DNA of 64,000 bases from Dehalococcoidia bacterium (GTDB lineage Bacteria; Chloroflexota; Dehalococcoidia; DSTF01; JACRBR01): the NCBI GenBank assembly GCA_021731085.1, contig JAKFYB010000003.1:1-64000 (forward strand). Reading direction: 5' to 3'. Position numbers and translations under genes: made by a program. Shown here one piece after another: positions 26,339-35,151 of this stretch. The number at the start of each line of letters is the position of its first letter. Within the stretch, counting starts at the first letter, position 1. The notes beneath the pieces are model-generated. The model did not search any database and was not told where the DNA came from. It saw only the letters and a program-made list of their open reading frames with translations.

Positions 26339-27832
26339 ATGCCCGAGTACGACCTGATCCTCCGCAACGGCAGCATCATCGACGGCACGGGTGCGCCAGC
26401 CGTCGCAGGCAGCATCGGCATCAGCGGCGGCTCGATCGCCGCGGTCGGCGACGTAAGCGGCGATGCGACGGCTGAGATCGATGTCGCTGGCATGGTGATC
26501 ACTCCGGGCTTTGTCGATGTGCACGCGCACGATGATGCGGCCGTCGTGCGCGACCCGCGCGTCGACTTCAAGATCATGCAGGGCGTCACGACCGACGTCG
26601 TCGGCAACTGTGGCGCGGGCAACGCGCCCGCGAACGACCAGTTCCGCCCGATGTACGCCGCTGGTTTCGGCGCGATCCTCGGTGGCGACGGTGAAATACC
26701 GTGGCGAACGACGGCTGAGTACTTCGACGCCGTCGATGCGGCGCGTCCCGCCTGCAACGTCGCCGCATACGTGCCGCAGGGCGTCATCCGCATGAACGTC
26801 ATGGGCAGCGAACGTGGCCGCCCGACCGATGAGCAGATGGCCGAAATGAAGCGCCTGGTCGACGACGCGATGCAGGCCGGCGCAATCGGCATGTCGACAG
26901 GCCTCATCTACGTGCCGGGCGCGTACACGGAGACGGGCGAACTGATCGAGCTGGCGAAGGTTGTCGCAGAATACGGCGGCATCTACACCAGCCACATCCG
27001 CAACGAAGGGGCCGACGTCATGAAGGCCGTCGCGGAGGCGATCGAGATCGGCGAGAAGGCAGGCTGCGGAGTCCAGATCTCGCACCACAAGAGCGCCGGT
27101 CCCGGCGCGTACGGCCTGACGAAGGAGACGCTGCCCTTTCTCGCTGCGGCGCGCGCGCGTGGCGTTGACGTGACCATCGACGTGTACCCCTACATCGCGT
27201 CGTCTTCGTCGCTCGCGGCGATGTATCGCGTCGGGCGCGGGGCGGCGTTCGAGGGCGTCGAGGCGATCGTCGCGAGCGTGAAGTACAACAAGGAGAAGTA
27301 CGAGGGCCGCTACATCCGCGACATCGCCGCCGACCTCGATCTCCCGATCAAGGAAGCCGTCGCGAAGGTGCTACAGGACGAAGAGAACACGCCGAGCGTG
27401 ATCATGTTCGTGATGGACGAGGCCGACGTGCGGCGCGTGATCTCGGACGACCACTGCATGATCGGCTCCGATGGCCTGCCGACAGACGGTAAGCCTCACC
27501 CGCGACTCTACGGCACGATGGCACGCGTCCTCCAGACGTATGTCCGCGACGAAGGCCTGATGACGCTCGAAGAAGGTGTGCGCAAGATGACATCGCTGCC
27601 GGCGCGCAAGCATCGGCTCGGCGATCGCGGCGAACTCCGGAAGGGCTGGGCGGCGGACATCGTCGTCTTCGATCCGGCGACCGTCGCCGACATCGCGACG
27701 TACGACGACCCGCGCCAATATCCGGCAGGCATCCAGTACGTCATCGTGAACGGCGAGGTCGTCGTGCGCGATGGCACGCAGACGGAGGCCCGCCCCGGCA
27801 AGATGCTCCGCCGCAAAGCAACGGGCGCCTGA
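26339..27832 (+). CDS. N-acyl-D-amino-acid deacylase family amidohydrolase
   Basis: 497 aa, typical for D-aminoacylases (EC 3.5.1.81 group). Metal-binding and active-site motifs are in order: VDVHAHDD (HxH, about 60), VVGNCG, IYTSHIRNEG, VQISHHKS, and MIGSDGLPTDG with the catalytic Asp, then the C-terminal beta domain (GWAADIVVFDP, VIVNGEVVVRDG). Hydrolyses an N-acyl bond using one or two Zn. Annotation to D-amino acid substrates is by family; dihydropyrimidinase-like activities are less likely. Middle gene of the 25236-28212 operon, with a 1-nt overlap to the cupin. Confidence 0.9.
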   Translation: MPEYDLILRNGSIIDGTGAPAVAGSIGISGGSIAAVGDVSGDATAEIDVAGMVITPGFVDVHAHDDAAVVRDPRVDFKIMQGVTTDVVGNCGAGNAPANDQFRPMYAAGFGAILGGDGEIPWRTTAEYFDAVDAARPACNVAAYVPQGVIRMNVMGSERGRPTDEQMAEMKRLVDDAMQAGAIGMSTGLIYVPGAYTETGELIELAKVVAEYGGIYTSHIRNEGADVMKAVAEAIEIGEKAGCGVQISHHKSAGPGAYGLTKETLPFLAAARARGVDVTIDVYPYIASSSSLAAMYRVGRGAAFEGVEAIVASVKYNKEKYEGRYIRDIAADLDLPIKEAVAKVLQDEENTPSVIMFVMDEADVRRVISDDHCMIGSDGLPTDGKPHPRLYGTMARVLQTYVRDEGLMTLEEGVRKMTSLPARKHRLGDRGELRKGWAADIVVFDPATVADIATYDDPRQYPAGIQYVIVNGEVVVRDGTQTEARPGKMLRRKATGA

Positions 27833-28212
27833 TGGAAAACCTGCCCGACATCGAATCCCTCGCCCGCCGCGGCTTCGGCTCGCAGTCCGAGACGCGGGAC
27901 TTCGGCCGCATCGAGTGGGTTGCGCGCGATGGCTCGCTCGCGGGCTCGGAGCTCGCGGCCGCGCATGCGACGTTCGATGCGGGCGGCAGCAACGTCGAGC
28001 ACACGCACCCGAACTGCGAAGAGCTGGTGTACGTGCTGGAGGGCGAGGTCGAGCACACGCTGGGCGACCAGAAGACCATCCTGCGTCCCGGCGATATCTT
28101 CCTGATCCCGCGCGACATGCCGCACCGGCTCATCAACACCAGCGCTGTGCCCTGCAAGATGCTCATCATCTTCAGCGACCCGGCCCGCGAGTTCGTACCC
28201 ACGGGCGCCTAG
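27832..28212 (+). CDS. Single-domain cupin protein
   Basis: 126 aa. Cupin motif 1 with H57, H59, E63/E64 (EHTHPNCEELVYVLEG) and motif 2 with H98 (PGDIFLIPRDMPHRLIN) supply a complete metal site. The ATG overlaps the deacylase stop (TGATG). The partner enzymes suggest a small-molecule isomerase or a metal-binding accessory for the same pathway; nothing specific can be claimed. Confidence 0.92.
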   Translation: MENLPDIESLARRGFGSQSETRDFGRIEWVARDGSLAGSELAAAHATFDAGGSNVEHTHPNCEELVYVLEGEVEHTLGDQKTILRPGDIFLIPRDMPHRLINTSAVPCKMLIIFSDPAREFVPTGA

Positions 28213-28237
28213 GACACGGATTCTTCGCCTTTGGTGA

Positions 28238-28243
28238 TACGAT
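28238..28243 (+). promoter_or_regulatory. Extended -10 of a predicted leaderless promoter
   Basis: TGATACGAT is an extended -10 (TGN plus TACGAT) ending 6 nt before the ATG at 28250. There is no ribosome site and no clear -35. Confidence 0.6.
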
Positions 28244-28249
28244 TTACGC

Positions 28250-28960
28250 ATGACTAGGGCGCTCATCGACCTCCGATTTGATGGTCCCATCGGCGAGATA
28301 CGCGTCGTCGAAAACGGTACGGGCACGCTCGGAGCGATCGCCGGAGCTGCCACACAACTGGCCGCCGAAACGTCGATCCATGTCGTTACTCTAGTCACCC
28401 CTACCGACGGATTCGCGAACATCGATGCAACCGGCGTCGATGCGGTGGCGTTCATCGAACAGCTGCCCCAACCCGTTATCGCCTGCATCGATGGACTCGT
28501 GACTGGGGCCGGCCTCGCGCTGGCTCTCGCCTGCGATATTCGCATCGCATCACAGTCGGCCACATTCGCGCTCACCGACCTCGCGGACGGTCGCCTGCCG
28601 CCACTCGGTGCGACACAACGCTTGCAACGGCTCATCGGCCACAGCCGGACTGCCGCGATGGTACTTCTCGGCGAGGGCATCGACGCCGACGCAGCGTACG
28701 AATGCGGTCTCGTGAACGAGGTCGTCCTGGCTGGTGCAACGACCGATCGTGCTCGCGAGATCGCGAAACGCATCGCCGCGCAGGGGCCGGTCGCCGTGCG
28801 CTACGCGAAGGAGGCGATCCGGCAGGGCCTCGACATGCCGCTGGAGCAGGCGCTGCGATACGAGACGGACCTCACGATCATTCTGCAGTCCACCAACGAT
28901 CGCGCTGAAGGCGTACGCGCGTTTCTCGAGAAGCGCCCGCCGCAATTCAAGGGCTCGTAG
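28250..28960 (+). CDS. Crotonase-fold protein lacking both catalytic glutamates
   Basis: 236 aa of the enoyl-CoA hydratase/isomerase superfamily: DGLVTGAGLALALACDIRIAS and ATFALTDLADGRLPPLGATQRL align with the oxyanion-hole and CoA-binding regions. Aligned by eye with rat enoyl-CoA hydratase, Glu144 (in GGGCEL) is Ala here and Glu164 (in QPE) is Asp, so classical hydratase chemistry is unlikely; isomerase, thioesterase or non-catalytic roles are open. The N-terminal half is short and divergent. The stop overlaps the GTG of a 64-aa Cys protein (TAGTG). Leaderless-type promoter. Confidence 0.85.
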   Translation: MTRALIDLRFDGPIGEIRVVENGTGTLGAIAGAATQLAAETSIHVVTLVTPTDGFANIDATGVDAVAFIEQLPQPVIACIDGLVTGAGLALALACDIRIASQSATFALTDLADGRLPPLGATQRLQRLIGHSRTAAMVLLGEGIDADAAYECGLVNEVVLAGATTDRAREIAKRIAAQGPVAVRYAKEAIRQGLDMPLEQALRYETDLTIILQSTNDRAEGVRAFLEKRPPQFKGS

Positions 28961-29154
28961 TGGCGGGCGACGCCTCGTCGGCGCTCGGACTATGCGCGAC
29001 GTGCGTTCACGCTCAGCGCGTTGAGTCTTCGCGCGGTTCGGCGTTTCTGATGTGCGGCCTTTCGCGCACGGATCCAAGGTTTCCGAAGTACCCGCGCTTG
29101 CCTGTCATCCGCTGCGCAGGTTTCGAGCCGCGCGAGGACGCGCCGGAGCCGTGA
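28960..29154 (+). CDS. Small cysteine protein, 64 aa, probable metal binder
   Basis: Starts at a GTG sharing one base with the crotonase stop, so it is read by coupling. Cys residues stand at 12, 15, 32 and 52 (CATC, FLMCGLS, VIRCAGFE), a possible four-Cys Zn site. The core DPRFPKYPRLPVIRCAGFE is Pro-rich. I recall similar small proteins in Chloroflexota and Actinobacteria but no named family. Confidence 0.75.
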   Translation: MAGDASSALGLCATCVHAQRVESSRGSAFLMCGLSRTDPRFPKYPRLPVIRCAGFEPREDAPEP

Positions 29155-29164
29155 CCCTCGGTCG

Positions 29165-31909
29165 CTAGCAAGCGCCGAACTGGCTCGCGACGATGCCGAG
29201 GTCGGCAGGGTTGATCGTGCCGTCCTTATTTGCATCGACCTGCACGAGGTAGAGCGGCGAGGTGCCCGGGCCCGTCCGGCTCGCCGTAATACCGAGGTCA
29301 GCGGGGTTCACGGTGTTGTCTCCGTTCAGCGACGCGACCTCCTTCCCGTCGGAGCAGACATCGCCGTCAGTGTTCCGCGATGAGAGATCGGTGTTGTAGA
29401 AGCGGAACTCTACACGATCCTGGATCTTGTCGCCGTCCGAGTCCACCGCCGCATCGTTCGGGTCGTAGGCGTCGGGCACGCCATCGTTGTCGGCATCGGG
29501 TCCGACGATGTGCGGCGGGACGCTGGACAGGAGGCCCGGATTCGAGCCAAGGAGGCACTCGGCGTTGTCGAGCGTGCGATCGCCGTCCGTGTCGGCGAGC
29601 AGCGGGTTCAGCGCACCGCTGCCGTTGCAGCCTGCGGCCTCGCTTGCGTCGGGCAGCCCATCATTGTCGTCGTCGTTGTCGCATGCATCGCCAGCGAGAT
29701 CCGACCTCGCTCGCGTCGCGTCGTCGGCGGGGAGCGGCCCCATGTCGATGAAGTTGCGGTCGCTGTTTGTCTGCGCGGCGTTGGCGACGGATGGGCAGTT
29801 GTCGACGACGTTCGCTATGCCGTCGCTATCAGCATCACCACCTGCCGCGATGCGCCGAACGCGGCGATTCGCGCCGTCCGACACGAACACGTCGCCCGCG
29901 CTGGTCACGGCGATGCCGGCGGGGCGATTGAGCAGCGCACTGGCCGCTGAACCGCCATCGCCGCCCATGTCGCAAAAGCCGGTGCCTGCGACGGAGATCA
30001 TCGTTTCGCCCACGACGAGACGGAGGCGACAGTTGTCGGTGTCGGCGACGTACGCGGATCCGCCGGACAAGGCGACGGCCATCGGCTGATCGAGGCTCGC
30101 GGTGATTGCCGGCCCGTTGTCTCCACCGTACGTGCATGCTCCGGTTCCGGCTGTGGTGGCCATCACGCCGCCCGCGACCTTACGCACACGGCAGTTGTAC
30201 GTGTCGGCGATGTACACGCCGGTCGCGTCGGCGGCGACGGCGTGCGGGAACGTGAGTGATGCAGTGCCGGGCGCGCCACCGTCTCCGTCGTAGAGGCACG
30301 CACCATCGCCTGCGAAGCTCGTGATGACGCCGCCCGACACGCGGCGGATGCGGCAGTTGAATGAGTCGGCGATGTACACATTCGAGCCGAACACGGCCAC
30401 GCCCTGCGGGTAGGACAGCGATGCGCTCGCCGCCGAAGACCCGTCGCCGCTGTAGCCGCAGGCGCCGTTTCCGGCGAACGTGGTGATGATGCCCCCGGTT
30501 ATGCGCCGAATGCGGCAGTTGCTGCTGTCCGCGACGTACACGACGCCCGCGCCATCGACGGCGACGCCGCGCGGTCCGTTCAGGGAGGCCGCCGTCGCCG
30601 CCCCACCGTCGCCGGCGTACGCGCAGGCGCCATTGCCGGCGAATGTCGTGATGATGCCGCCGGTGTCCACTTTGCGGATGCGGCAGTTGTTGATGTCAGC
30701 GATGTACAGATTGCCGGCGACATCGACGGCGACTTCACCCGTTGTGGAGAGCGCGGCGTTGGTCGCCGGCCCGCCATCGCCGCCGTACTGGCACCAGCCC
30801 GTGCCCGCCGTCGTCGTGATGACGCCGGCCATGATGCGGCGCACCCGGCAGTTGTTGGTGTCGCCGATATGCAGCGTGGCGCCGGACACCGCGATGCCGC
30901 GCGGGCGGTTGACCTTCGCCGAGGACGCGGGGCCGCCATCGCCGCCGATGTTGCAGTCCCCGTCTCCGGCGACCGTACTGATTGCGAGCGTGGGGTACAT
31001 CACCTTGCGGACGCGGCAATTGTCGGTGTCGGCGATGAGGACATCGCCGGCGGCGTCCAGCGCGATCGCGCGGGGCTTGTTGACGCCGGAGGCGTATGCG
31101 GGCATGCCATCGCCGGTGTACGCGCAAGTGCCATTGCCGGCCAGCGTGCCGATGACTGCGGCCGGTGAGACAATGCGGATGCGGCAACTGCTCGTGTCGG
31201 CGATGTAGACGTTGCCGACGGCATCCGCCAGGACACCGCTCACATGGCCGACGCCCGCAGAGATCGCCGGACCTCCGTCGCCACCAGATCCACAGGCACC
31301 GGTGCCCGCGAACGTTGTGATGATGCCGCCGGCCACTTTGCGCACGCGACAGTTGTCTGTGTCCGCGATGTATACGTCGCCCGAGGGGCTAACGGCGACG
31401 CCATCCGGATCGGCGAGATACGCCGACGTCGCTGAACCGCCGTCGCCGCCATAGATGCACAGATTGCCGCCAGCAAACGTCGTGATCGTACCGCCGCTGT
31501 CGATCCTGCGGATGCGGCAGTTCGCGCTGTCGGCGATCAGGATGTCGCCCGTGGGCGTGACTGCGACCGACTGCGGGAAGTTGAGGCGCGCTGCGGTTGC
31601 CGCGCCGCCGTCGCCGCTGTAGCCGCAGACGCCCGTTCCGGCGATCGTCGAGATCACGCCACCCGTTGTCAGCTTGCGGACGCGGCAGTTGGTGTTATCG
31701 GCGATGTATAGGTTGCCGGCGCCGTCCGTCGCTACGCCGGCCGCATTCGTCGCGGCGTTCAGCGGCGATGAGCCGTCACCAACGCCGCCGCCCGCGTACG
31801 TGGTGATTTCGCCGGGTGCGGCAAGGACGGAGGTCGAGTCGCGCGTGTGAGCCAGCGTCGTCGCGAGGACGAGCGCGAGAAGGAGGGCAAGCAGCGGTCG
31901 TCGCAGCAC
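29165..31909 (-). CDS. Secreted NHL-repeat protein with TSP3 and dockerin-like C-terminus, Cys-rich blades
   Basis: 914 aa from a GTG at 31909 (AGGAGA about 7 nt upstream), signal peptide about 1-30. Residues about 35-690 contain roughly twelve NHL blades of about 56 residues, each with NLYIADxxNCRVRKV and a TIAGxGxCxYxGDGG turn. Eleven carry a Cys in that turn and nearly all a Cys in NCR. Then TSP3-type Ca loops (DADSDGIANVVDNCP, DNDDDNDGLPDASEA, DTDGDRTLDNAE, DSDGDKIQDR). Two dockerin-like repeats (NGDNTVNPADLGITA, DANKDGTINPADLGIVA) close the protein, ending FGAC. Likely two six-bladed propellers on the cell surface, with Ca-stabilised stalk. Ligand unknown. Confidence 0.88.
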   Translation of the reverse strand: MLRRPLLALLLALVLATTLAHTRDSTSVLAAPGEITTYAGGGVGDGSSPLNAATNAAGVATDGAGNLYIADNTNCRVRKLTTGGVISTIAGTGVCGYSGDGGAATAARLNFPQSVAVTPTGDILIADSANCRIRRIDSGGTITTFAGGNLCIYGGDGGSATSAYLADPDGVAVSPSGDVYIADTDNCRVRKVAGGIITTFAGTGACGSGGDGGPAISAGVGHVSGVLADAVGNVYIADTSSCRIRIVSPAAVIGTLAGNGTCAYTGDGMPAYASGVNKPRAIALDAAGDVLIADTDNCRVRKVMYPTLAISTVAGDGDCNIGGDGGPASSAKVNRPRGIAVSGATLHIGDTNNCRVRRIMAGVITTTAGTGWCQYGGDGGPATNAALSTTGEVAVDVAGNLYIADINNCRIRKVDTGGIITTFAGNGACAYAGDGGAATAASLNGPRGVAVDGAGVVYVADSSNCRIRRITGGIITTFAGNGACGYSGDGSSAASASLSYPQGVAVFGSNVYIADSFNCRIRRVSGGVITSFAGDGACLYDGDGGAPGTASLTFPHAVAADATGVYIADTYNCRVRKVAGGVMATTAGTGACTYGGDNGPAITASLDQPMAVALSGGSAYVADTDNCRLRLVVGETMISVAGTGFCDMGGDGGSAASALLNRPAGIAVTSAGDVFVSDGANRRVRRIAAGGDADSDGIANVVDNCPSVANAAQTNSDRNFIDMGPLPADDATRARSDLAGDACDNDDDNDGLPDASEAAGCNGSGALNPLLADTDGDRTLDNAECLLGSNPGLLSSVPPHIVGPDADNDGVPDAYDPNDAAVDSDGDKIQDRVEFRFYNTDLSSRNTDGDVCSDGKEVASLNGDNTVNPADLGITASRTGPGTSPLYLVQVDANKDGTINPADLGIVASQFGAC

Positions 31910-32023
31910 GAGCTGTCTCCTGGCGTGACGCTGTGCTCCCCTTCCGGGGTTAGCATCGGCGGGCAGGAGGGCGGCGTCAAGGCGGGACGCGAGCTTACTT
32001 GACGGCGGTCTGGGGATGGTGGG

Positions 32024-32779
32024 TTAGCGGAACATATCCCGCTCGGCGGGGCGGATCAACAGGGACGTGCTCGCGTCCTCTGAGGCGGCGTATTCCACGC
32101 CACGGACGACGGCGACGGGCACCCGCGCGAGCTTGCCGTGCACGAGTTCTGCCGCGGCCGCCAGCTCATCGACGACGGCCATCTGCGTGACCCGCAACTC
32201 GTAGCCGGCGGGGTCGACCTGACCGGAATAGTCGATGACGGGCGCGATGCCGGCGAGCCCTATTGCGAAGTTCACGTGCCCTTCGCGCCAGGGGCGGCCG
32301 AACGTGTCGGACATGATCACGGCGGTGGTGACGCCGAGTTGCGCTTTGACGGCGTCGCGGATAGCGCGCACGGAAGCGTCAGGGTCGACCGGCAACAGGC
32401 AGACGGTGCCCGTCTTCTCGACGTTAGAGGCATCCACGCCGGCGTTGGCGCAGATGAAGCCGTGGTATGTCTCGCAGATCATCACGCCGTGCTGCTGGCG
32501 AACGATGCGCTTCGACTCGCGCAGCACGACCTCTATCTGCCGCGCGTCCTTCTCGAACTCGCGCGCGTATGACTCCGCGAACGGCGACGGCGTGATGTCG
32601 TCGAGATCGACGATGCGGCCTTCCGCCTTCGAGACGACCTTCTGCGTGACGACGAGCACGTCGCCTTCTTCGATCGCGATGTTGTTCTCGCGTGCAGCGG
32701 TGACGATCATCGACGGAAGGTCGTCGCCTTCGTGAATCTCCGGTATGCCCGGTATGCCGATGATGCGGACTTCTGTCAT
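32024..32779 (-). CDS. cofE: Coenzyme F420-0:L-glutamate ligase
   Basis: 251 aa, the length of archaeal CofE (the N-terminal half of actinobacterial FbiB). Adds gamma-linked glutamates to F420-0 using GTP. Family wording seen: VVTQKVVSKAEGRIVDL near residue 44, ICANAGVDASNV, MSDTFGRPWREGHVNFAIG, and DELAAAAELVHGK. The start overlaps the npdG stop (ATGA). With the reductase upstream this shows the organism makes and uses F420. Other fbi/cof genes are not in the window. Confidence 0.95.
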   Translation of the reverse strand: MTEVRIIGIPGIPEIHEGDDLPSMIVTAARENNIAIEEGDVLVVTQKVVSKAEGRIVDLDDITPSPFAESYAREFEKDARQIEVVLRESKRIVRQQHGVMICETYHGFICANAGVDASNVEKTGTVCLLPVDPDASVRAIRDAVKAQLGVTTAVIMSDTFGRPWREGHVNFAIGLAGIAPVIDYSGQVDPAGYELRVTQMAVVDELAAAAELVHGKLARVPVAVVRGVEYAASEDASTSLLIRPAERDMFR

Positions 32780-33423
32780 GCGATGCCTGCGATCCTGATG
32801 CCGGCCTGCGTTTTGTAGGCGCGGTTGATGCTGACGAGCAGCACCGTGATGCCTTCGACCATCTGGGAGTTGGCGAGCGCGCCGCCGTTGACCCCTCGCA
32901 CGCCCTCGATGTCTTCAGCGAGCGCCATCACCTTCGTGCGGGCGTCTTTGTCATCCGCACAGACGACGACGTCGGCTTCGAGCGGGCCGCCCTTGAGCAG
33001 CTTGCGCGCGCTGAGGTTCTGGAACGCCGCGACGACGATCGACTCCGGCAGGAGCGCCTGCTCCTGCTGCGCTGCTGAGCCTTCTGGCACTGAGGTCAAC
33101 GACGCGCGCCCACCCTCGAACGCCATCGGCACGACGGTGCTGATGACGATCTTGCCCGTGACTGCAGCAGCGAGTGGCGGCAACGTCGCCGCTTGTGCGG
33201 TGTACGGCGTCGTCACAATGACGATGTCGGCTTGCGCGACAGCGTCGTCGTTCGTCGCGCCAGTGATCGGCAGCCCTGCGTCCTTCTCTTTCAGTTCGGC
33301 GACGGCCGCGTCCGCCTTTTCGATCGCCCGCGACCCGATGACGCAGTCGTGCCCGGCCTGTGCGAACCGGTACGCCAACCCCATGCCTTCTTCGCCCGTA
33401 CCGCCAATGAAGCCAATTCGCAC
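32776..33423 (-). CDS. npdG: NADPH-dependent F420 reductase
   Basis: 215 aa. Transfers hydride between NADPH and coenzyme F420. The N-terminal Rossmann motif GFIGGTGEEGMGLAYRFAQAGH, GSR for the NADP phosphate, DIVIVTTPY and VVAAFQNLSARKL match the Fno/NpdG family; length is standard. A GTG start shares one base with the methyltransferase stop (TAGTG); a longer upstream reading in this frame is not coding. Middle gene of a methyltransferase-npdG-cofE unit whose three genes are all translationally linked. Confidence 0.93.
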   Translation of the reverse strand: MRIGFIGGTGEEGMGLAYRFAQAGHDCVIGSRAIEKADAAVAELKEKDAGLPITGATNDDAVAQADIVIVTTPYTAQAATLPPLAAAVTGKIVISTVVPMAFEGGRASLTSVPEGSAAQQEQALLPESIVVAAFQNLSARKLLKGGPLEADVVVCADDKDARTKVMALAEDIEGVRGVNGGALANSQMVEGITVLLVSINRAYKTQAGIRIAGIA

Positions 33424-34265
33424 TATTTCACCGCCCAGACAACGTAGATCTTCGCGCCGTAGTTCAACCTGTCTCCGTCCTTGTGCTTGTTCATGCCGGC
33501 CTTGATCTGTTCGATCACTTCGGGCGGTGCCGCATCGAGCGCGTTTCGTGTGGTCGTGAGCGTCGCGCGGTTGAAGGCGATCTGCTCCTCCGCCGTGCCA
33601 GGCCACGCCCATTCGATATCGCGCACTTCCTCGTGCACATCGTTGAACCCCGCCTGGCGAAGTTGCGCCGTGAGCGAGCCCGGCTCGCCGAAGCGGAACG
33701 GTGTCGGTGCGTCAGGCGGTGGAGGCTTCAGGAGGCCGGCGGCCATAAGCGGCCCATTGATGACGGTGAAACTCGGGTTCTCGGCGATCGGCGCCCAGAC
33801 GGTGAACGCGACGCGCCCGCCCGGCTTCAGCACGCGCTTGATCTCGCTGAGGGCGAGCTGTGTGTCCGGCGGGAACATGATGCCGAAGCGTGCCGTGATG
33901 CGGTCGAAGCGCCCGTCCTCGAACGGGATGTCCTCCATGTCGACCTGCTGGAAGGTGATGTTCGTGAGGCCTTCGTCCTTCGCGTTGCGTTGCGCCGCAT
34001 CGAGCATCGGCTGGACGAGGTCGGTGCAAATGACGGTGCCTTCCGGCAGGATCTGCCGCGCGACGGTCAGCGATGGTTCGCCCGTGCCGCCCGCAAGGTC
34101 GAGGACGTGGTGGCCTTCCTTGAGATCCGCCGCAACGACGATGGCCGCCGTCACATGCTTCGACATCTCCGCGAACTTCGGGTGGTTCGCGCCCCATGCC
34201 TCGGCCGCTGTCGACCACTGGTCGCGCATTGCCTGCTTGTAGTGCGCTTGCTGTTCGGTAGGCAT
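33423..34265 (-). CDS. Class I SAM-dependent methyltransferase (UbiE-like)
   Basis: 280 aa. Motif I VLDLAGGTGEPSL (about 54-66), acidic CTDLVQPML for the SAM ribose, DMEDIPFEDGRFD as post-I, and ALSEIKRVLKPGGRVAFTVWAP, all standard for the UbiE/Coq5-like group. A strong GGAGGGAGG precedes the ATG. First gene of the F420 unit. A link between the methyltransferase and F420 metabolism is suggested only by coupling; the acceptor is not known. Confidence 0.9.
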   Translation of the reverse strand: MPTEQQAHYKQAMRDQWSTAAEAWGANHPKFAEMSKHVTAAIVVAADLKEGHHVLDLAGGTGEPSLTVARQILPEGTVICTDLVQPMLDAAQRNAKDEGLTNITFQQVDMEDIPFEDGRFDRITARFGIMFPPDTQLALSEIKRVLKPGGRVAFTVWAPIAENPSFTVINGPLMAAGLLKPPPPDAPTPFRFGEPGSLTAQLRQAGFNDVHEEVRDIEWAWPGTAEEQIAFNRATLTTTRNALDAAPPEVIEQIKAGMNKHKDGDRLNYGAKIYVVWAVK

Positions 34266-34307
34266 CTGGACCTCCCTCCGCGTGCGGGCATCACCCGACG
34301 ACCGACG

Positions 34308-35090
34308 CTAGTGCATCTCGCTCCCACCGGTGACGTTGATCGACTCGCCGGTGATGTTGTTCGCCTTGCACAGGAAGACGACTGCTTCGCCGATGTCCTC
34401 GACCGTCTGCGGGCGCTTGAGCGGCACGTTCTTCACGGCGGCCTGCTCCCACGCCTCTTCCTTCGTGACGCCTGTGCCGAGCGCGATCGCCGGCAGCAGC
34501 ACTTCGCGCCACATGAACGTGTCGACCTCGCCCGGGCAGACGGCGTTCACGGTCACGTCAAACTGGCCCATCTCTTCCGCCAGCGCCTGCGTGAAGCCAA
34601 TGACGGCGAACTTCGAAGCGCAGTAACTCGAAGCGCCCGCCTTCCCGCTTTTCCCCGCCATAGACGCGAGGTTGACGATGCGCCCCCCCTTGCGCTGCAT
34701 CATGTGCGGCGCGACGGCCTTCGAGCAGAGGAAGGTGCCTTTGACGTTGACGTCCTGGATGAGGTCCCAGTCCTCCTCGCCGAACATGAACACGGGCCCG
34801 ACTTTGATCACGCCGGCGTTGTTCACGAGGATGTCGACCTGACCCCACTTGTCGAGCGTCGACTGCACCATCGCCTGGCACTGCGCGAAATCGCGCACGT
34901 CTACATCGACCGCGATCGCCTCGCTGCCGAGGACCTTCACACCGGCGATGGTCTCGTCGCGGTCGGCGGCTGTCGCCGGCAGGTCGGCGATAGCGATGCG
35001 CGCGCCCTCTTTCGCCAGTTCGTACGCAATGCCGCGACCGATGCCACGGGCGCCACCCGTCACAATCGCGACGGTGTTCTTCAGTTCCAT
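34308..35090 (-). CDS. SDR-family oxidoreductase
   Basis: 260 aa. Rossmann motif TGGARGIG (11-18), VDILVNNAG, catalytic Ser in VNLASMAG and YCASK. DEVDTFMW-like substrate loop and a C-terminal GESINVTGGSEMH. AGGAGG precedes the ATG. It lies 42 nt upstream of the methyltransferase gene on the same strand and may be part of the same transcript. It resembles FabG/sorbitol dehydrogenase-type SDRs; substrate unassigned. Confidence 0.9.
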   Translation of the reverse strand: MELKNTVAIVTGGARGIGRGIAYELAKEGARIAIADLPATAADRDETIAGVKVLGSEAIAVDVDVRDFAQCQAMVQSTLDKWGQVDILVNNAGVIKVGPVFMFGEEDWDLIQDVNVKGTFLCSKAVAPHMMQRKGGRIVNLASMAGKSGKAGASSYCASKFAVIGFTQALAEEMGQFDVTVNAVCPGEVDTFMWREVLLPAIALGTGVTKEEAWEQAAVKNVPLKRPQTVEDIGEAVVFLCKANNITGESINVTGGSEMH

Positions 35091-35151
35091 GTGTATGCCT
35101 CCTGAGCGTCGTATTGTCGCTCACGGGGGCGGGTGGTGGAAGCGAAGCTAG

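Noticed and set aside
33483-35105. A 540-codon plus-strand frame across the methyltransferase and SDR genes
   Set aside because: Antisense shadow of two clearly homologous genes; composition is Arg/Ala/Asp-biased.
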